In this document: positions 1-8,643 of the stretch, piece by piece
Numbering within the stretch: the stretch's first letter is position 1
How the letters are laid out: every line of letters starts with the position of its first letter
From: Roseicyclus persicicus
Lineage (GTDB): Bacteria > Pseudomonadota > Alphaproteobacteria > Rhodobacterales > Rhodobacteraceae
Direction of reading: 5' to 3'
DNA length: 64,000 bases
NCBI RefSeq assembly: GCF_012395815.1
Contig: NZ_JAAZQQ010000002.1
Span: 496,001 to 560,000, forward strand
Made by a program: the position numbers and the translations under genes
Notes under the pieces: model-generated
Told to the model about the DNA's origin: nothing
The model's input: the letters and a program-made list of their open reading frames with translations, nothing else
Databases searched by the model: none

Positions 1-442
1 CGGCGATCCGGTCGCGCCGGATGCGGCGGACATGGTGCTGCGCCCGTCCTCGGATCAGGCGCCGCGCCTTGCCCTTGCGCCCGGTGACACGGCGTGGCTT
101 GCGCGGGAGGGGGCGGCGCTGATCCTGTCGGTGCCGCGCCGGTTCGACGGCATGGTCGCGGCCTGCCTTGCGCTGGGCCGTCCCGCGCTCGACGCGCTGA
201 CCGGGGCGACCCGTTCCCCCGAGACCCGCGCGCTGACGCGCAAGGTCGCCTCGGGCCTCGGCCTGTCCGACCTGGTCCTGTTGCGGCGCTCGGGCGACGG
301 CTGGGGTCCCGGCCCGGCGGGCAGTGTGACGCTTGCGGCTCTTGCCGCCGCCGATGCCTTTGCCATCCTGCCCCCCGGCAGCGAGGGCCTGCCCGCGGGC
401 GCGATGCTCGCGGCGTTTTCCCTGTCCTTTCCCCCCGGGTGA
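1..442 (+). CDS. MoeA-like molybdopterin biosynthesis protein, C-terminal part (truncated by window edge)
   Basis: The reading frame is open from base 2 and ends with TGA at 440-442, so the gene starts outside the window. The visible 146 or so residues look like the end of a MoeA-family protein: an arginine/lysine-rich stretch (RSPETRALTRKVASG), then a small beta domain finishing in a motif like ADAFAILPPGSEGLPAGA, which matches the C-terminal domain IV of MoeA. MoeA family members ligate molybdate to adenylylated molybdopterin. The next gene, only 5 bases away, is a second MoeA-type protein, so the two are probably co-transcribed and may act together. The catalytic N-terminal domains cannot be seen, so the exact family member is uncertain. 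Confidence 0.7.
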   Translation, partial: GDPVAPDAADMVLRPSSDQAPRLALAPGDTAWLAREGAALILSVPRRFDGMVAACLALGRPALDALTGATRSPETRALTRKVASGLGLSDLVLLRRSGDGWGPGPAGSVTLAALAAADAFAILPPGSEGLPAGAMLAAFSLSFPPG

Positions 443-447
443 CCACG

Positions 448-2385
448 ATGTCTGCACCGAACGCGCCAGGTCTTGCGGGGCATCAGCAGGAGCAGTTCCT
501 GCAGGTCCTGTCCCGCGATGACGCCGAGGCGGCCTTCATGGCCGCGCTTGGCCCGCGGCCGTTGGGGGCAGAGGAGGTTGCGCTCGAGGCGCTGCTCGGG
601 CGGGTGCTGGCGCGCGACATCGCGGCCCCGGTCGATGCCCCGCCCTTCGACCGGGCGGTGGTCGACGGCTTCGCCCTGCGCGCCGCCGACCTGTTCGAGG
701 CCTCGGAGGCGGAGCCGGTGCGGTTGCGCCTGAACCCGGAGGTGATCCATTGCGGCACCGCGCCCGCGCTGCCCGTCGCCCCCGGCACCGCCACGCCCAT
801 CGCCACGGGCGGGCCCATCCCCCGCGGGGCCGATGCCGTGGTGATGATCGAGCATACCGAGCCGGAGGGCGACGGGATCGCGGTCGCCCGCGCCGTGGCA
901 CCGGGCAGTTTCATCGGCTTTGCCGGGTCCGACATCGCGCGCGGTCAGACGCTTCTGCGCCGGGGCGTCGTGATCGGGGCCCGCGAGGTGGCGATGCTGG
1001 CCGCCGTGGGGCTTGACCGCGCGCCGGTCTGGCGCAAGCCGCGGGTCGCGGTCCTGTCCACGGGCGACGAGCTGGTCCGGCCCGGCGATCCGCTGCGCCC
1101 GGCCGGGGTGTACGATTCGAACGGCCCGGTGATCGCCGCGGCGCTGGCCGAGAATGGCTGCGAGGCGGTGCATCTGGGGGCCATCCCCGATGACGAGGCG
1201 CAGCTGACCGAAGCGGTCCGCGCGGCCTTTGCCGCCCATGATGCGCTGATCCTGTCGGGCGGCACGTCCAAGGGTGCGGGCGATCTGACGACAAGGGTCA
1301 TCGCCGGTCTGGGCGCGCCGGGGATCGTGGCGCATGGCGTGGCGCTCAAGCCCGGAAAGCCGCTCTGCCTTGCGGTGTGCGACGGCAAGCCGGTCGCGGT
1401 TCTGCCGGGGTTTCCGACATCCGCGATGTTCACCCTGCACGAGATGGTTGCCCCCGTGCTTCGGATCATGGCGGGGCTGCCGCCACGGGGCGCGGCCCGG
1501 ATCGAGGCGGTGCTGCCCCTGCGCCTTGGCTCGGAACTGGGGCGGACGGAATTCGCGATGGTTGCGCTGACCGAGGGGCCGGAGGGGGCGGTGGCCCATC
1601 CGGTCGGCAAGGGATCGGGCGCGGTCACGGCCTTCGCGCAGGCCGACGGGTTCCTGACGGTGCCCGCCCTGGTCGACAGCCTCGCCGCCGGCACGCGGGC
1701 CGAGGTCACGCTGTTCGGCGTCGGTGTCGCCGCGCCCCGGCTGGCGGTGATCGGCAGCCATTGCGTTGGGCTGGATGCGGTCGTCGGGCGGCTGGCCGGG
1801 CAGGGGATGACGGCCCGCATCCTGGCCACCGGATCGCAGGGCGGGTTGGCCGCGCTGGCGCGGCGGGAATGCGACATCGCCCCGATCCACCTGTTCGATC
1901 CCGCCACCGACAGCTTCAACACGCCTTACCTGGCCGATGGAATGCGGCTGATCCCCGGCTGGCGGCGGATGCAGGGCCTCGTCTTTCGCGCGGGCGATGC
2001 CCGGCTCGCGGGGAAGGGCGTGGCGGAGGCGCTGGCCGCCCTGCTCGCCGATCCCGAGGCGATCATGGTCAACCGCAATCAGGGCGCGGGCACCCGCGTG
2101 CTGATCGACCGGCTGCTGGCGGGCGCGCGGCCGCAGGGCTACTGGAACCAGCCCAATTCGCACAATGCGGTCGCCGCCGCCGTCGCGCAGGGCCGGGCGG
2201 ATTGGGGCGTGGCGATCCGGCCGGCCGCGGAGGCGCTGGGTCTGGGTTTTCTGCCCGTGGCCGAGGAGCATTACGACTTCGCCGTCTGGCAGGACCCGCG
2301 CGATGCCGCCGCGCTGGAGGCGTTCGAGGCGGCCCTGGCCCAAAGCAGGGACGAGCTGCACGCGCTGGGGTTCGATCCGCGCTGA
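448..2385 (+). CDS. MoeA domain fused to a periplasmic-binding-like (PBP_like) domain
   Basis: This 645-residue protein joins a complete MoeA-type molybdotransferase (about residues 25-430) to a C-terminal substrate-binding-like domain (about 430-645). The MoeA part shows the family signatures: DRAVVDGFALR near residue 70, a GDELV segment near 210, and SGGTSKGAGD near 270 in the MoCF/molybdopterin-binding fold. The C-terminal part (LAVIGSHCVGLDAV onward, with RNQGAGTRVLIDRLL near 550) resembles the PBP-like domain found in some molybdate-responsive regulators, and it has no signal peptide, so it must work in the cytoplasm. I infer it senses or holds molybdate or a cofactor intermediate. The ATG at 448 was chosen because it directly follows the stop of the upstream MoeA-like gene; the frame is open further upstream but overlaps that gene. 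Confidence 0.85.
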   Translation: MSAPNAPGLAGHQQEQFLQVLSRDDAEAAFMAALGPRPLGAEEVALEALLGRVLARDIAAPVDAPPFDRAVVDGFALRAADLFEASEAEPVRLRLNPEVIHCGTAPALPVAPGTATPIATGGPIPRGADAVVMIEHTEPEGDGIAVARAVAPGSFIGFAGSDIARGQTLLRRGVVIGAREVAMLAAVGLDRAPVWRKPRVAVLSTGDELVRPGDPLRPAGVYDSNGPVIAAALAENGCEAVHLGAIPDDEAQLTEAVRAAFAAHDALILSGGTSKGAGDLTTRVIAGLGAPGIVAHGVALKPGKPLCLAVCDGKPVAVLPGFPTSAMFTLHEMVAPVLRIMAGLPPRGAARIEAVLPLRLGSELGRTEFAMVALTEGPEGAVAHPVGKGSGAVTAFAQADGFLTVPALVDSLAAGTRAEVTLFGVGVAAPRLAVIGSHCVGLDAVVGRLAGQGMTARILATGSQGGLAALARRECDIAPIHLFDPATDSFNTPYLADGMRLIPGWRRMQGLVFRAGDARLAGKGVAEALAALLADPEAIMVNRNQGAGTRVLIDRLLAGARPQGYWNQPNSHNAVAAAVAQGRADWGVAIRPAAEALGLGFLPVAEEHYDFAVWQDPRDAAALEAFEAALAQSRDELHALGFDPR

Positions 2386-2397
2386 GGGGCGGGATTG

Positions 2398-2426
2398 TTG
2401 ACAATCCGTCGGGCGCTTGCCTAAGC
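2398..2426 (+). promoter_or_regulatory. Possible sigma70-type promoter ahead of the DUF2478 gene
   Basis: A perfect TTGACA at 2398-2403 is followed 17 bases later by CTAAGC, a poor match to a -10 box. It lies in the 95-base gap between the MoeA-PBP fusion and the DUF2478 gene. The -35 box is convincing and the -10 box is not, so this is only a candidate. Confidence 0.3.
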
Positions 2427-2480
2427 ACGCACGCGACCTCGCCGACGCGGCAGGTTTGCGCGGGGTGGAGGCACCGGCCC

Positions 2481-3008
2481 ATGCTGGGTTACATGATCTC
2501 GACAGGGCGCGGCGCGGGCGACCGGCTGATGATCGCCGTGGCCGAAGGGCTTGCGGCAAGGGGTATCGCCGTTGCGGGGGCGGTGCAGCTCAACGTCGAA
2601 CATGATCCCGAGCGGCATTGCCACATGGATCTGCACATCCTGGGTCGGGATGACGTGTTGCGCATCTCGGAGGATCGGGGGCGCCATGCGCGCGGCTGCC
2701 GGTTGGACCCGCGCGGTCTGGCCGACGCGGTTCATCGCGTCGAAACCGTGCTGGACGAGGGTCGGGCGGGCGTTCTGCTGATCAACAAGTTCGGCAAGCA
2801 GGAAGCCGAAGGCGGCGGGTTCCGCGAGGTGATCGGTCGCGCGCTGCTGGAGGGCAGGCCGGTCCTGACCACGGTGTCGCAGGGGAACCTGCCTGCCTTC
2901 CTTGCCTTTGCCGAGGGGCTCGCGGTCGAGATCGCGCCCGATGCCGAGGCGGCGGTCGGCTGGTGCGTTGCGGCGCTGGCCGGTCCGCCTGCGGCGCTGG
3001 CCGTCTAG
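2481..3008 (+). CDS. DUF2478 family protein (THEP1-like nucleotide-binding fold, molybdenum-locus associated)
   Basis: A 175-residue soluble protein beginning MLGYMISTGRGAGDRL, with the layout of DUF2478, a family usually found beside molybdate transport or molybdoenzyme genes and related in fold to nucleoside-triphosphatases. Conserved-looking features are the N-terminal glycine-rich loop, an HCHMDLHIL-type segment near residue 42 and the INKFGKQEAEGGGFRE segment near 100, typical of this family. No biochemical role is established. It sits at the end of the MoeA pair and converges on the ferredoxin gene with only 16 bases between them. The start at 2481 was preferred because the open frame upstream overlaps the MoeA-PBP gene and shows no family similarity. 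Confidence 0.75.
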   Translation: MLGYMISTGRGAGDRLMIAVAEGLAARGIAVAGAVQLNVEHDPERHCHMDLHILGRDDVLRISEDRGRHARGCRLDPRGLADAVHRVETVLDEGRAGVLLINKFGKQEAEGGGFREVIGRALLEGRPVLTTVSQGNLPAFLAFAEGLAVEIAPDAEAAVGWCVAALAGPPAALAV

Positions 3009-3024
3009 CCCGAAGCGCCGCCCG

Positions 3025-4977
3025 TTACGCGGTCGGCCCCTCGTGCGGGTCGAAGCCTGCGATCACGACCTCCTTCGTGCGGCAATCGTCGCACATGGTC
3101 AGCAGGCGTTTGCGCGCCGCCCCGTCCTCGCCGCTGAACATCCAGTGACCCTCCAGCCGCTCCATCACCCGGCGGATGGACGAACCGGTGCCGAAGCCCT
3201 TGCCGCAGGAGGTGCAGCAGAAGGGTTCTTCTTCCTTGAGGATGCGCTTGGGGTTGGCCCAGGCGGCGAAATCCATCTGCGGCGTGATGGAAATGGCCTG
3301 TTCGGGGCAGGTCACCTCGCAGATTCCGCATTGCACGCAGGCGCTTTCGGTGAAGCGCAGCATCGGCTTGTCGGGGTTGTCGCCAAGCGCCCCCGTGGGG
3401 CAGGCCCCGACGCAGGCAAGGCACAGCGTGCAGCTGTCGAGGTTGAGGGTCACGGTGCCGAAGGGCGCGCCGTTGGGCAGGTCGATCCGCTGGGCGGGGC
3501 GGGGCGCGGTGCGGTTCAGCTCCTCCATCGCCAGGGTCAACAGCCCGCGCTTGTCCTCGGGCGGCAGGAAGGACGAGCGCGCGGGCCGCAGTGGCCGGGC
3601 CGGATGCCGAAGCGCGGTTTCGAGCGCGTCGGGGTCATCGGTCTGGATCAGCGCACAGGCATCGGCGGGGTGGCCGGTCGCCTCGCAGATGGCGGCCATC
3701 AGGTCGAGCGTCGTGGCCAGCCCATCGAGCGGATGGGCCGGGCGATCCTTGGCCAGAACGCGCACGCCGCCCGCCCCCCAGGCCAGGGCCGCGGCCATGA
3801 TCTCGGGGCCGATCTGGCTGGGTTCGTTGACCTGAACCGGGATGACATGGGCGGGAAGGCCGCGCCCGAACCGGGCCGTCGCATCGATCAAGGGCGCGCC
3901 GTGCGCGTCGTCGTGGAACAGGATCACGGGGGCATTGCGCCCGCCCGCATCCACCCACGCCGAAAGGCCCGCACGCAGGCGGTCGGCCAGGCTGCCCACG
4001 GCGGGCAGCGCGTAGGAGGCCGCCCCGGTCGGGCAAGCCGCCGCGCATTGCCCGCATCCCGCGCAGATCGCGGGGTCGATGGCCACGCTGTCGCCCGCGG
4101 GCTGGATCGCGCCGGTGGGACACAGGTCGAGGCAGCGGGTGCAGCCGGTCTTGGTGTTGCGCGAGTGGGCGCAAAGTCCGGCCTCGAAATCGATGTATTT
4201 GGGCTTGTCGAAGATGCCGACCATCTGGCCCGCCTCGGCCACGAGGGCGGCGACCGCCGCGGGGTCGCGCGGATCGGCGCGCAGATAGCCCGGGCGCGTG
4301 TGGTGGAACAGGGGCTGGCCACCCGTCAGGTCCAGCACCAGATCGCAGCGGGACACCGCGCCATTGCGCGCCGGGCCGAAATCGAGCCTTGCGCGGGAGG
4401 ACGGGGCAGGGGCCGCGTAGGCATCGACGGTCAGTTCGAAGGCACCCATGTGCCCCTTGGCCCGCGCGATACGGCCCTGAAGCACCGGCCAGGTTGTCCG
4501 GCGGGGCGGCGCCACATCGGCGCCGGGCAAAAGCAGCACGGTCAGGTCCAGAACATCCGACAAGTGACGCGCGGCCTCGATCGCGACCTCGTCCCGGCCC
4601 AGAACCAGGGCGATCCCCTTGCTTTCGAGGCTGACCGTCTCGAAGGACGACTCCTTCGTTTCCGCCATGGCCAGAAGGGCTGCCATCTTGGGTGCGGCCT
4701 TGGCCCCTTCGTCCGACCAGCCCGCGGTTTCGCGGATATTGGCGAAGCGGAGCGTGCCGGCATATTCCGCATCCTCGGCCACTTCGGAGAACAGCGGGGC
4801 TTCCTGCGTGCAGGCCACGGTGACCGAGGCAAAGCTGCCAAGCGCCTGCCGGAAATTGTCGAGCTGGGCGCGACAAAGCTGGCTGGACAGTTTGCCGGTG
4901 GCCCTCAACGTGTCGGCGTCGAGGGTCATGGTCCCTTCGCAGGTGCAGATCAGGCGGGCGTCGTTCCGGTCGTGCAT
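3025..4977 (-). CDS. Multi-cluster 4Fe-4S ferredoxin-type protein of the formate dehydrogenase locus
   Basis: A 650-residue soluble iron-sulfur protein. The N-terminus carries scattered cysteines (CTC at 11-13, Cys35, Cys56). A first 2x[4Fe-4S] module uses CTRCLDLCP at 279-287 and CAGCGQCAAACP at 305-316. A second module near residues 505-550 reads CTLCLACVGACP and CVQCGICEVTCP. The C-terminus adds CCTSCGKGF and a CDDC pair that could bind another cluster or zinc. No signal peptide or membrane span is visible, so it should pass electrons in the cytoplasm. Such proteins are regularly seen beside this type of formate dehydrogenase, but their partner is unknown. It is divergent from the lipoate-ligase-like gene and is the only gene of the locus on this strand apart from tusA. 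Confidence 0.8.
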   Translation of the reverse strand: MHDRNDARLICTCEGTMTLDADTLRATGKLSSQLCRAQLDNFRQALGSFASVTVACTQEAPLFSEVAEDAEYAGTLRFANIRETAGWSDEGAKAAPKMAALLAMAETKESSFETVSLESKGIALVLGRDEVAIEAARHLSDVLDLTVLLLPGADVAPPRRTTWPVLQGRIARAKGHMGAFELTVDAYAAPAPSSRARLDFGPARNGAVSRCDLVLDLTGGQPLFHHTRPGYLRADPRDPAAVAALVAEAGQMVGIFDKPKYIDFEAGLCAHSRNTKTGCTRCLDLCPTGAIQPAGDSVAIDPAICAGCGQCAAACPTGAASYALPAVGSLADRLRAGLSAWVDAGGRNAPVILFHDDAHGAPLIDATARFGRGLPAHVIPVQVNEPSQIGPEIMAAALAWGAGGVRVLAKDRPAHPLDGLATTLDLMAAICEATGHPADACALIQTDDPDALETALRHPARPLRPARSSFLPPEDKRGLLTLAMEELNRTAPRPAQRIDLPNGAPFGTVTLNLDSCTLCLACVGACPTGALGDNPDKPMLRFTESACVQCGICEVTCPEQAISITPQMDFAAWANPKRILKEEEPFCCTSCGKGFGTGSSIRRVMERLEGHWMFSGEDGAARKRLLTMCDDCRTKEVVIAGFDPHEGPTA

Positions 4978-5069
4978 GGGGCTTTCGTCGGGCTTTCGGC
5001 TGGACTATCTGACATCGGGTGTAATCTGAACCGCGTGGGATGGGTAGCGGTCTCGGGAGGGAAAATCGG

Positions 5070-5807
5070 ATGACGCTGGTCGGGGAGGATCGTCTTGCCG
5101 CGCCGAAGGTGGTTCTGCCGCCGCCGTTCACGCTGCATCGCACCCTAGGGCGCGATGTGCTGGCCGAGGGGGTGGCGCTTGCGCCCAGCGAAGGGGCGGG
5201 GACGCTGGTGCTGCACCAGTCGCCCGGTCTCTTGGCCTTTGCGGTGGTTCTGGAACCCGAACAGGCACTGGTCGAGGCGCAGCTTGCCTTTCTCTTGGGC
5301 ATGACGGCGCTGGGCGATGCGCTGGCCGCGCATTGCCCGCCCGACCGGCCCGTCAGGCTGAACTGGCCTGACGAGGTTCTGTTCGACGGCGCGCGCATCG
5401 GAGGCGGTCGTTTCGCCATTGCGCCCGGCACCGCCGAGGATGGCGTGCCGGACTGGATGGTCTTTGCCGCCGAACTGATCGCCGACCGCGACCACATCGC
5501 CGAGCCGGGCGCCTACCCGGACAGCACGTCGCTGCAAGAGGAGGGGTTCGATCCGGCCGAGGATATCGTGTCGACCTTCGCCTCCTACATGATGCTCTAT
5601 TTCGACCGCTGGGCGCATGAAGGCTTTGCCGCCGTGTCGAACCGGTTCCTGATGCGGGTCGATCCGCCGCTGCTGCGCGGGGTGCGCCGGATCGAGGGGG
5701 ATCGGATGCTGGAAATCACGCCGTCCGGCGGCGGGCGCCGGATGCCGCCGCTGCGCGAGGCCCTGGCCTTGCAGGCATGGCGTGACGAGACAGGGCCCAA
5801 GCTGTGA
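5070..5807 (+). CDS. Biotin/lipoate--protein ligase-like protein with DUF4444 tail
   Basis: A 245-residue protein whose first two thirds follow the biotin/lipoate ligase fold (PPFTLHRTLGRDVLAE, then LNWPDEVLFDGARIGGGRF, the strand-loop region that holds the ligand in true ligases) and whose end matches DUF4444. It appears regularly with DUF6505, DUF6352, DUF3305 and DUF3306 near formate dehydrogenases. Whether it attaches any cofactor is unknown; a maturation role is inferred from context. GGGAGG at 5055-5060 supports the ATG at 5070 over an in-frame ATG at 5040. It overlaps the next gene by four bases (GTGA). Confidence 0.7.
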   Translation: MTLVGEDRLAAPKVVLPPPFTLHRTLGRDVLAEGVALAPSEGAGTLVLHQSPGLLAFAVVLEPEQALVEAQLAFLLGMTALGDALAAHCPPDRPVRLNWPDEVLFDGARIGGGRFAIAPGTAEDGVPDWMVFAAELIADRDHIAEPGAYPDSTSLQEEGFDPAEDIVSTFASYMMLYFDRWAHEGFAAVSNRFLMRVDPPLLRGVRRIEGDRMLEITPSGGGRRMPPLREALALQAWRDETGPKL

Positions 5808-6355
5808 CACGCCTGCCGCGCACGATCCGGCTTGACCCGTCGGACCGCCACATCTTCGCCCATGCCGCCGAACCGGGCGAATGGGCGGTGCCGGGCACCT
5901 TCCTGTTCTGGGGGCGTGCGCCCGACAGCCTTACCCGGAAGGAGGCCATCGCCTTTCGCTCGGGGTTTCTGGGCGTGGACAGTTTCGGCCATTCGACGCT
6001 TGTGACCGTGCAGGAGGCCCGCCCCGACGAACGCGCCGCGATGGTCGAGGCGCTGGCGGATCAACTGGTGGCGCAGCTGGGCGCACCGTCGCGCGACATT
6101 GCACGCCCTGCCGCCGAACAGGAGGTGGCGCTCGCCGAAAGCCTGTGCGCCGATCACGGCATCGGCACGCTCATCGCGCTGCATCGCAGGCATGGCGAGG
6201 ATGGCGAGATCCGCGAGCAGTTCCGCACCCTGCGCCCGCGTGACGAAACCGCGTTTTCCGCGTCGCACCTGATGGGCCATGACCGGGCGTTTCAGTTCTT
6301 CGAGGAAGAGAGCGAGGATCACGTCGATCTGTTTCAATTGCGGGGGCAGGACTGA
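5804..6355 (+). CDS. DUF6505 family protein
   Basis: A 183-residue protein starting at a GTG that overlaps the upstream stop codon. It opens with LPRTIRLDPSDRHIF, includes a PGTFLFWG segment near residue 30 and ends rich in acidic residues (FEEESEDHVDLFQLR). This corresponds to DUF6505, a family of unknown function recurrent in alphaproteobacterial formate dehydrogenase loci. There is no signal peptide, transmembrane span, cysteine motif or recognisable catalytic motif. Its tight coupling with the genes on both sides (4-base and 1-base overlaps) suggests production in fixed ratio with the DUF4444 and DUF6352 proteins. Confidence 0.65.
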   Translation: MTRLPRTIRLDPSDRHIFAHAAEPGEWAVPGTFLFWGRAPDSLTRKEAIAFRSGFLGVDSFGHSTLVTVQEARPDERAAMVEALADQLVAQLGAPSRDIARPAAEQEVALAESLCADHGIGTLIALHRRHGEDGEIREQFRTLRPRDETAFSASHLMGHDRAFQFFEEESEDHVDLFQLRGQD

Positions 6356-7344
6356 TGCCGGAATTCTGGGTCGCCTCGGGGCATCATCTGGCGCGGCTGG
6401 ACCGTGCAGGCCGGATGGTGGTGACGGACGAGCTTTTGCTGGCATGGCTTGCCCGCCCGGAAATCGTGCCGCCGCCCGAGGCCTGCGCGACCGAGCGCGC
6501 CGTTCATGCCCGCCTGATGGATCATCCGCGCGCGGCGGTGCCGGCGCTGGAACTGGCCGCGATGAAGGACCCGGATGCGCGCGAGAACTGGCAATTCTTC
6601 CTGACGCTGCGCGACCGTCTGCTGCAGGCGGGCACGATCGAGGACGGCTACGCCGCGATCATGCGCGAGGGGCTGCGCCTGCCGGTCGTGTTCCTGTCGC
6701 AGCTGGTGCAGCTGATCTTGCGCAACGCGCTGGACGGCTGCGGCGATCCGCAGGTGCTGCGCGCCGCCGAATGCCTGTTCCGGCCGCAGCGCGCCCATGT
6801 GAAGGACGGCATGGTCCTGATGGCCGACGAGGAGCTGGTGGCGCTGTTCGAGGCCGACATGCACGCCTCGCCGCTCATGGCGATGTTCTCGGGCGGGATC
6901 GACAGCCTCGACGTTCTGGGCGGCGGCAATGAATGGACCTACTGGTCGCGGTCGGACGCCCATACGATGATCTACAATTTCGGCGGCGACCCCGAGGCGC
7001 GGCGCGGCATGGCCGAGGCGCTTGCGGCCTTCATCGGCCATATGCTGGGCATGACGGTCAGCGTCACGCCGCAGACCCGTGTCGACGACGTGGACCTGCG
7101 CTGGTACGTTGGGCTTGACCCGAACGGCACGGCCATCGGCGATGCGCTCTGGCACGGTCGGCCGCTGCCTGCCAGCCTGATCGGGGTGTTCCGCCTCGAA
7201 TTCGCCGATCCGTCGGTCCTACGGGCCGACATGGTGGGGCATCCGGTCTGGCTGTTGCTGGGGCTCGGGCAGGACGGAGCGGTGCGGATGAAGCCGCAGA
7301 ACCTGTTGACCGGCCTGCCGCTGGCCGAACCGCATCTGCACTGA
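6355..7344 (+). CDS. DUF6352 family protein
   Basis: A 329-residue soluble protein opening with MPEFWVASGHHLARLD, as expected for DUF6352. Residues 1-170 look mostly helical; residues 170-329 contain FSGGIDSLDVLGGGNEWTYW and WYVGLDPNGTAIGDALW, suggesting a beta-rich second half. SGGIDS superficially recalls the PP-loop SGGxDS of ATP pyrophosphatases but sits in the middle of the protein and lacks the usual N-terminal setting, so I do not assign that activity. The start codon overlaps the stop of the DUF6505 gene by one base (TGATG). Function unknown; formate dehydrogenase biogenesis is inferred only from context. Confidence 0.65.
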   Translation: MPEFWVASGHHLARLDRAGRMVVTDELLLAWLARPEIVPPPEACATERAVHARLMDHPRAAVPALELAAMKDPDARENWQFFLTLRDRLLQAGTIEDGYAAIMREGLRLPVVFLSQLVQLILRNALDGCGDPQVLRAAECLFRPQRAHVKDGMVLMADEELVALFEADMHASPLMAMFSGGIDSLDVLGGGNEWTYWSRSDAHTMIYNFGGDPEARRGMAEALAAFIGHMLGMTVSVTPQTRVDDVDLRWYVGLDPNGTAIGDALWHGRPLPASLIGVFRLEFADPSVLRADMVGHPVWLLLGLGQDGAVRMKPQNLLTGLPLAEPHLH

Positions 7345-7359
7345 AACGGAGGGGATGAC

Positions 7360-7899
7360 ATGCCAAGGGAGATCATCCGAATCGGTGTGGTGGCGGAACG
7401 TCGCCCGCCCGTGACCCGGTGGAGCACCGGGGAATTGCGCCCGCTTCTGGTCCTGCCGGTCGAACCCGCGACGCCGCCCGGCACGCGTCTGGGCACCGAG
7501 GGCGGGGTCGAGACCTGGTATCTGGGGGGGCGCGACATGGTGCTCTGGTCCGGGGATGCCGGACATCACCGCGACAACCTGATGTCGGGGCGTCCGTCCG
7601 TCTGGGTCGCCCTGCGGGGCACGGACCCTGCGCGGGCCGAGGTCATGGCGGTCACCGTCGATCCCTACGAGGGGGAGGGGCTGGCCTCGGACCCAGAGTT
7701 GATCGTCGATGCGGTGCCGATGCCCGAGCCGGTCGCCCGCGCGGTTGCGGCCTTTTCCGACCGGCATTTCGTCGACATGCCCTTCAAGAAGCGCAAGCGC
7801 CTGCCAGCCGATCCCAATTCGATTGCGGCGCGCGCGCCCCGCGTGCTTCAGCCCGAGGACAAGTGGGAGAATCGCAAGGGCCGGAGGTCTGACCCATGA
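7360..7899 (+). CDS. DUF3305 family protein
   Basis: A 179-residue protein with the DUF3305 layout: IIRIGVVAERRPPVTRW at the start, GGRDMVLWSGDAGHH in the middle, and a basic tail (MPFKKRKRLP). No cysteine cluster, signal peptide or membrane span is present. DUF3305 and DUF3306 are nearly always adjacent and belong to formate dehydrogenase or molybdoenzyme loci, but neither has a proven activity. GGAGGGG just upstream is a strong ribosome binding site. The stop overlaps the start of the DUF3306 gene (ATGA), consistent with a two-protein unit. Confidence 0.75.
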   Translation: MPREIIRIGVVAERRPPVTRWSTGELRPLLVLPVEPATPPGTRLGTEGGVETWYLGGRDMVLWSGDAGHHRDNLMSGRPSVWVALRGTDPARAEVMAVTVDPYEGEGLASDPELIVDAVPMPEPVARAVAAFSDRHFVDMPFKKRKRLPADPNSIAARAPRVLQPEDKWENRKGRRSDP

Positions 7900-8576
7900 G
7901 CGGGGACGAACCCGAGGGTTTTCTGGGTCGCTGGTCTCGCATCAAGCGGACCGCCGCCCGGCCGGAACCGGAGCCGGAGCCCGAAAGTCTGCCCGACCCG
8001 GACAGTCCCGAGACCGACCCGGAGCCGGAGGGCGTGGCCGAGGCCGAGGCCGATCCTCCGACGCTCTCGGACGAGGAACTGGCAGCGCTGCCGAGGATCG
8101 AGGATCTTGTTCAAGGCAGCGACATCCGTCCGTTCCTGCGAGCGGGCGTGCCGCGGGCGCTCAAGAACGCCGCCCTGCGCCGCATGTGGATGCTGACGCC
8201 CGCCATCCGCGATCATCGCGACCCGGCGGTCGATTACGCCTGGGATTGGAACACGCCCGGCGGGGTGCCCGGCGACGGCGTTGCCCCATCCCCCGAACGC
8301 GCGGCAGAGATGCTCAAGTCGCTCCTGTCGCCGCGGCAGACCAAATCCGAGGCCGATGCCGAGGCCGAGGGTGCCGGCGACGGCGAGGCGGGTGCGGATC
8401 AACCGACGGAAGGCGCCGGGGATGAAAGGTCTTGCGAGGTCAAGACGATAGCCCCGACACCCGGGGCGCCATCATCGGAACAGCGACGCGATGAAGGGGG
8501 GCCAGGCGATCCCGAGTCGGTCGCCGAACCCGATCCGCCCGTGCGCAGGCGGCATGGATCGGCACTGCCGGGATAG
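7896..8576 (+). CDS. DUF3306 family protein
   Basis: A 226-residue protein typical of DUF3306: the N-terminal FLGRWSRIK, a low-complexity proline/glutamate run at about residues 25-60, then the conserved core (LSDEELAALPRIEDL, DIRPFLRAGVPRALKNAALRRMW, AVDYAWDWNTPG). The C-terminal third is again low-complexity and acidic, and looks disordered. The core is the only part likely to be folded and resembles a short protein-docking module. It is translationally coupled to DUF3305. No gene follows for about 190 bases, so this is probably the last gene of the upstream accessory operon. Confidence 0.75.
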   Translation: MSGDEPEGFLGRWSRIKRTAARPEPEPEPESLPDPDSPETDPEPEGVAEAEADPPTLSDEELAALPRIEDLVQGSDIRPFLRAGVPRALKNAALRRMWMLTPAIRDHRDPAVDYAWDWNTPGGVPGDGVAPSPERAAEMLKSLLSPRQTKSEADAEAEGAGDGEAGADQPTEGAGDERSCEVKTIAPTPGAPSSEQRRDEGGPGDPESVAEPDPPVRRRHGSALPG

Positions 8577-8643
8577 CCGTTTTCGTGCCGGGCGGGGTGC
8601 GCGCGCCTTGCCGGTCTGTGGGTTCGAAAAAAACCGACCGGGG

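Noticed and set aside
6865-6960. PP-loop ATP pyrophosphatase motif (SGGIDS) in the DUF6352 protein
   Set aside because: The motif lies mid-protein without the preceding beta strand and N-terminal position seen in that family.
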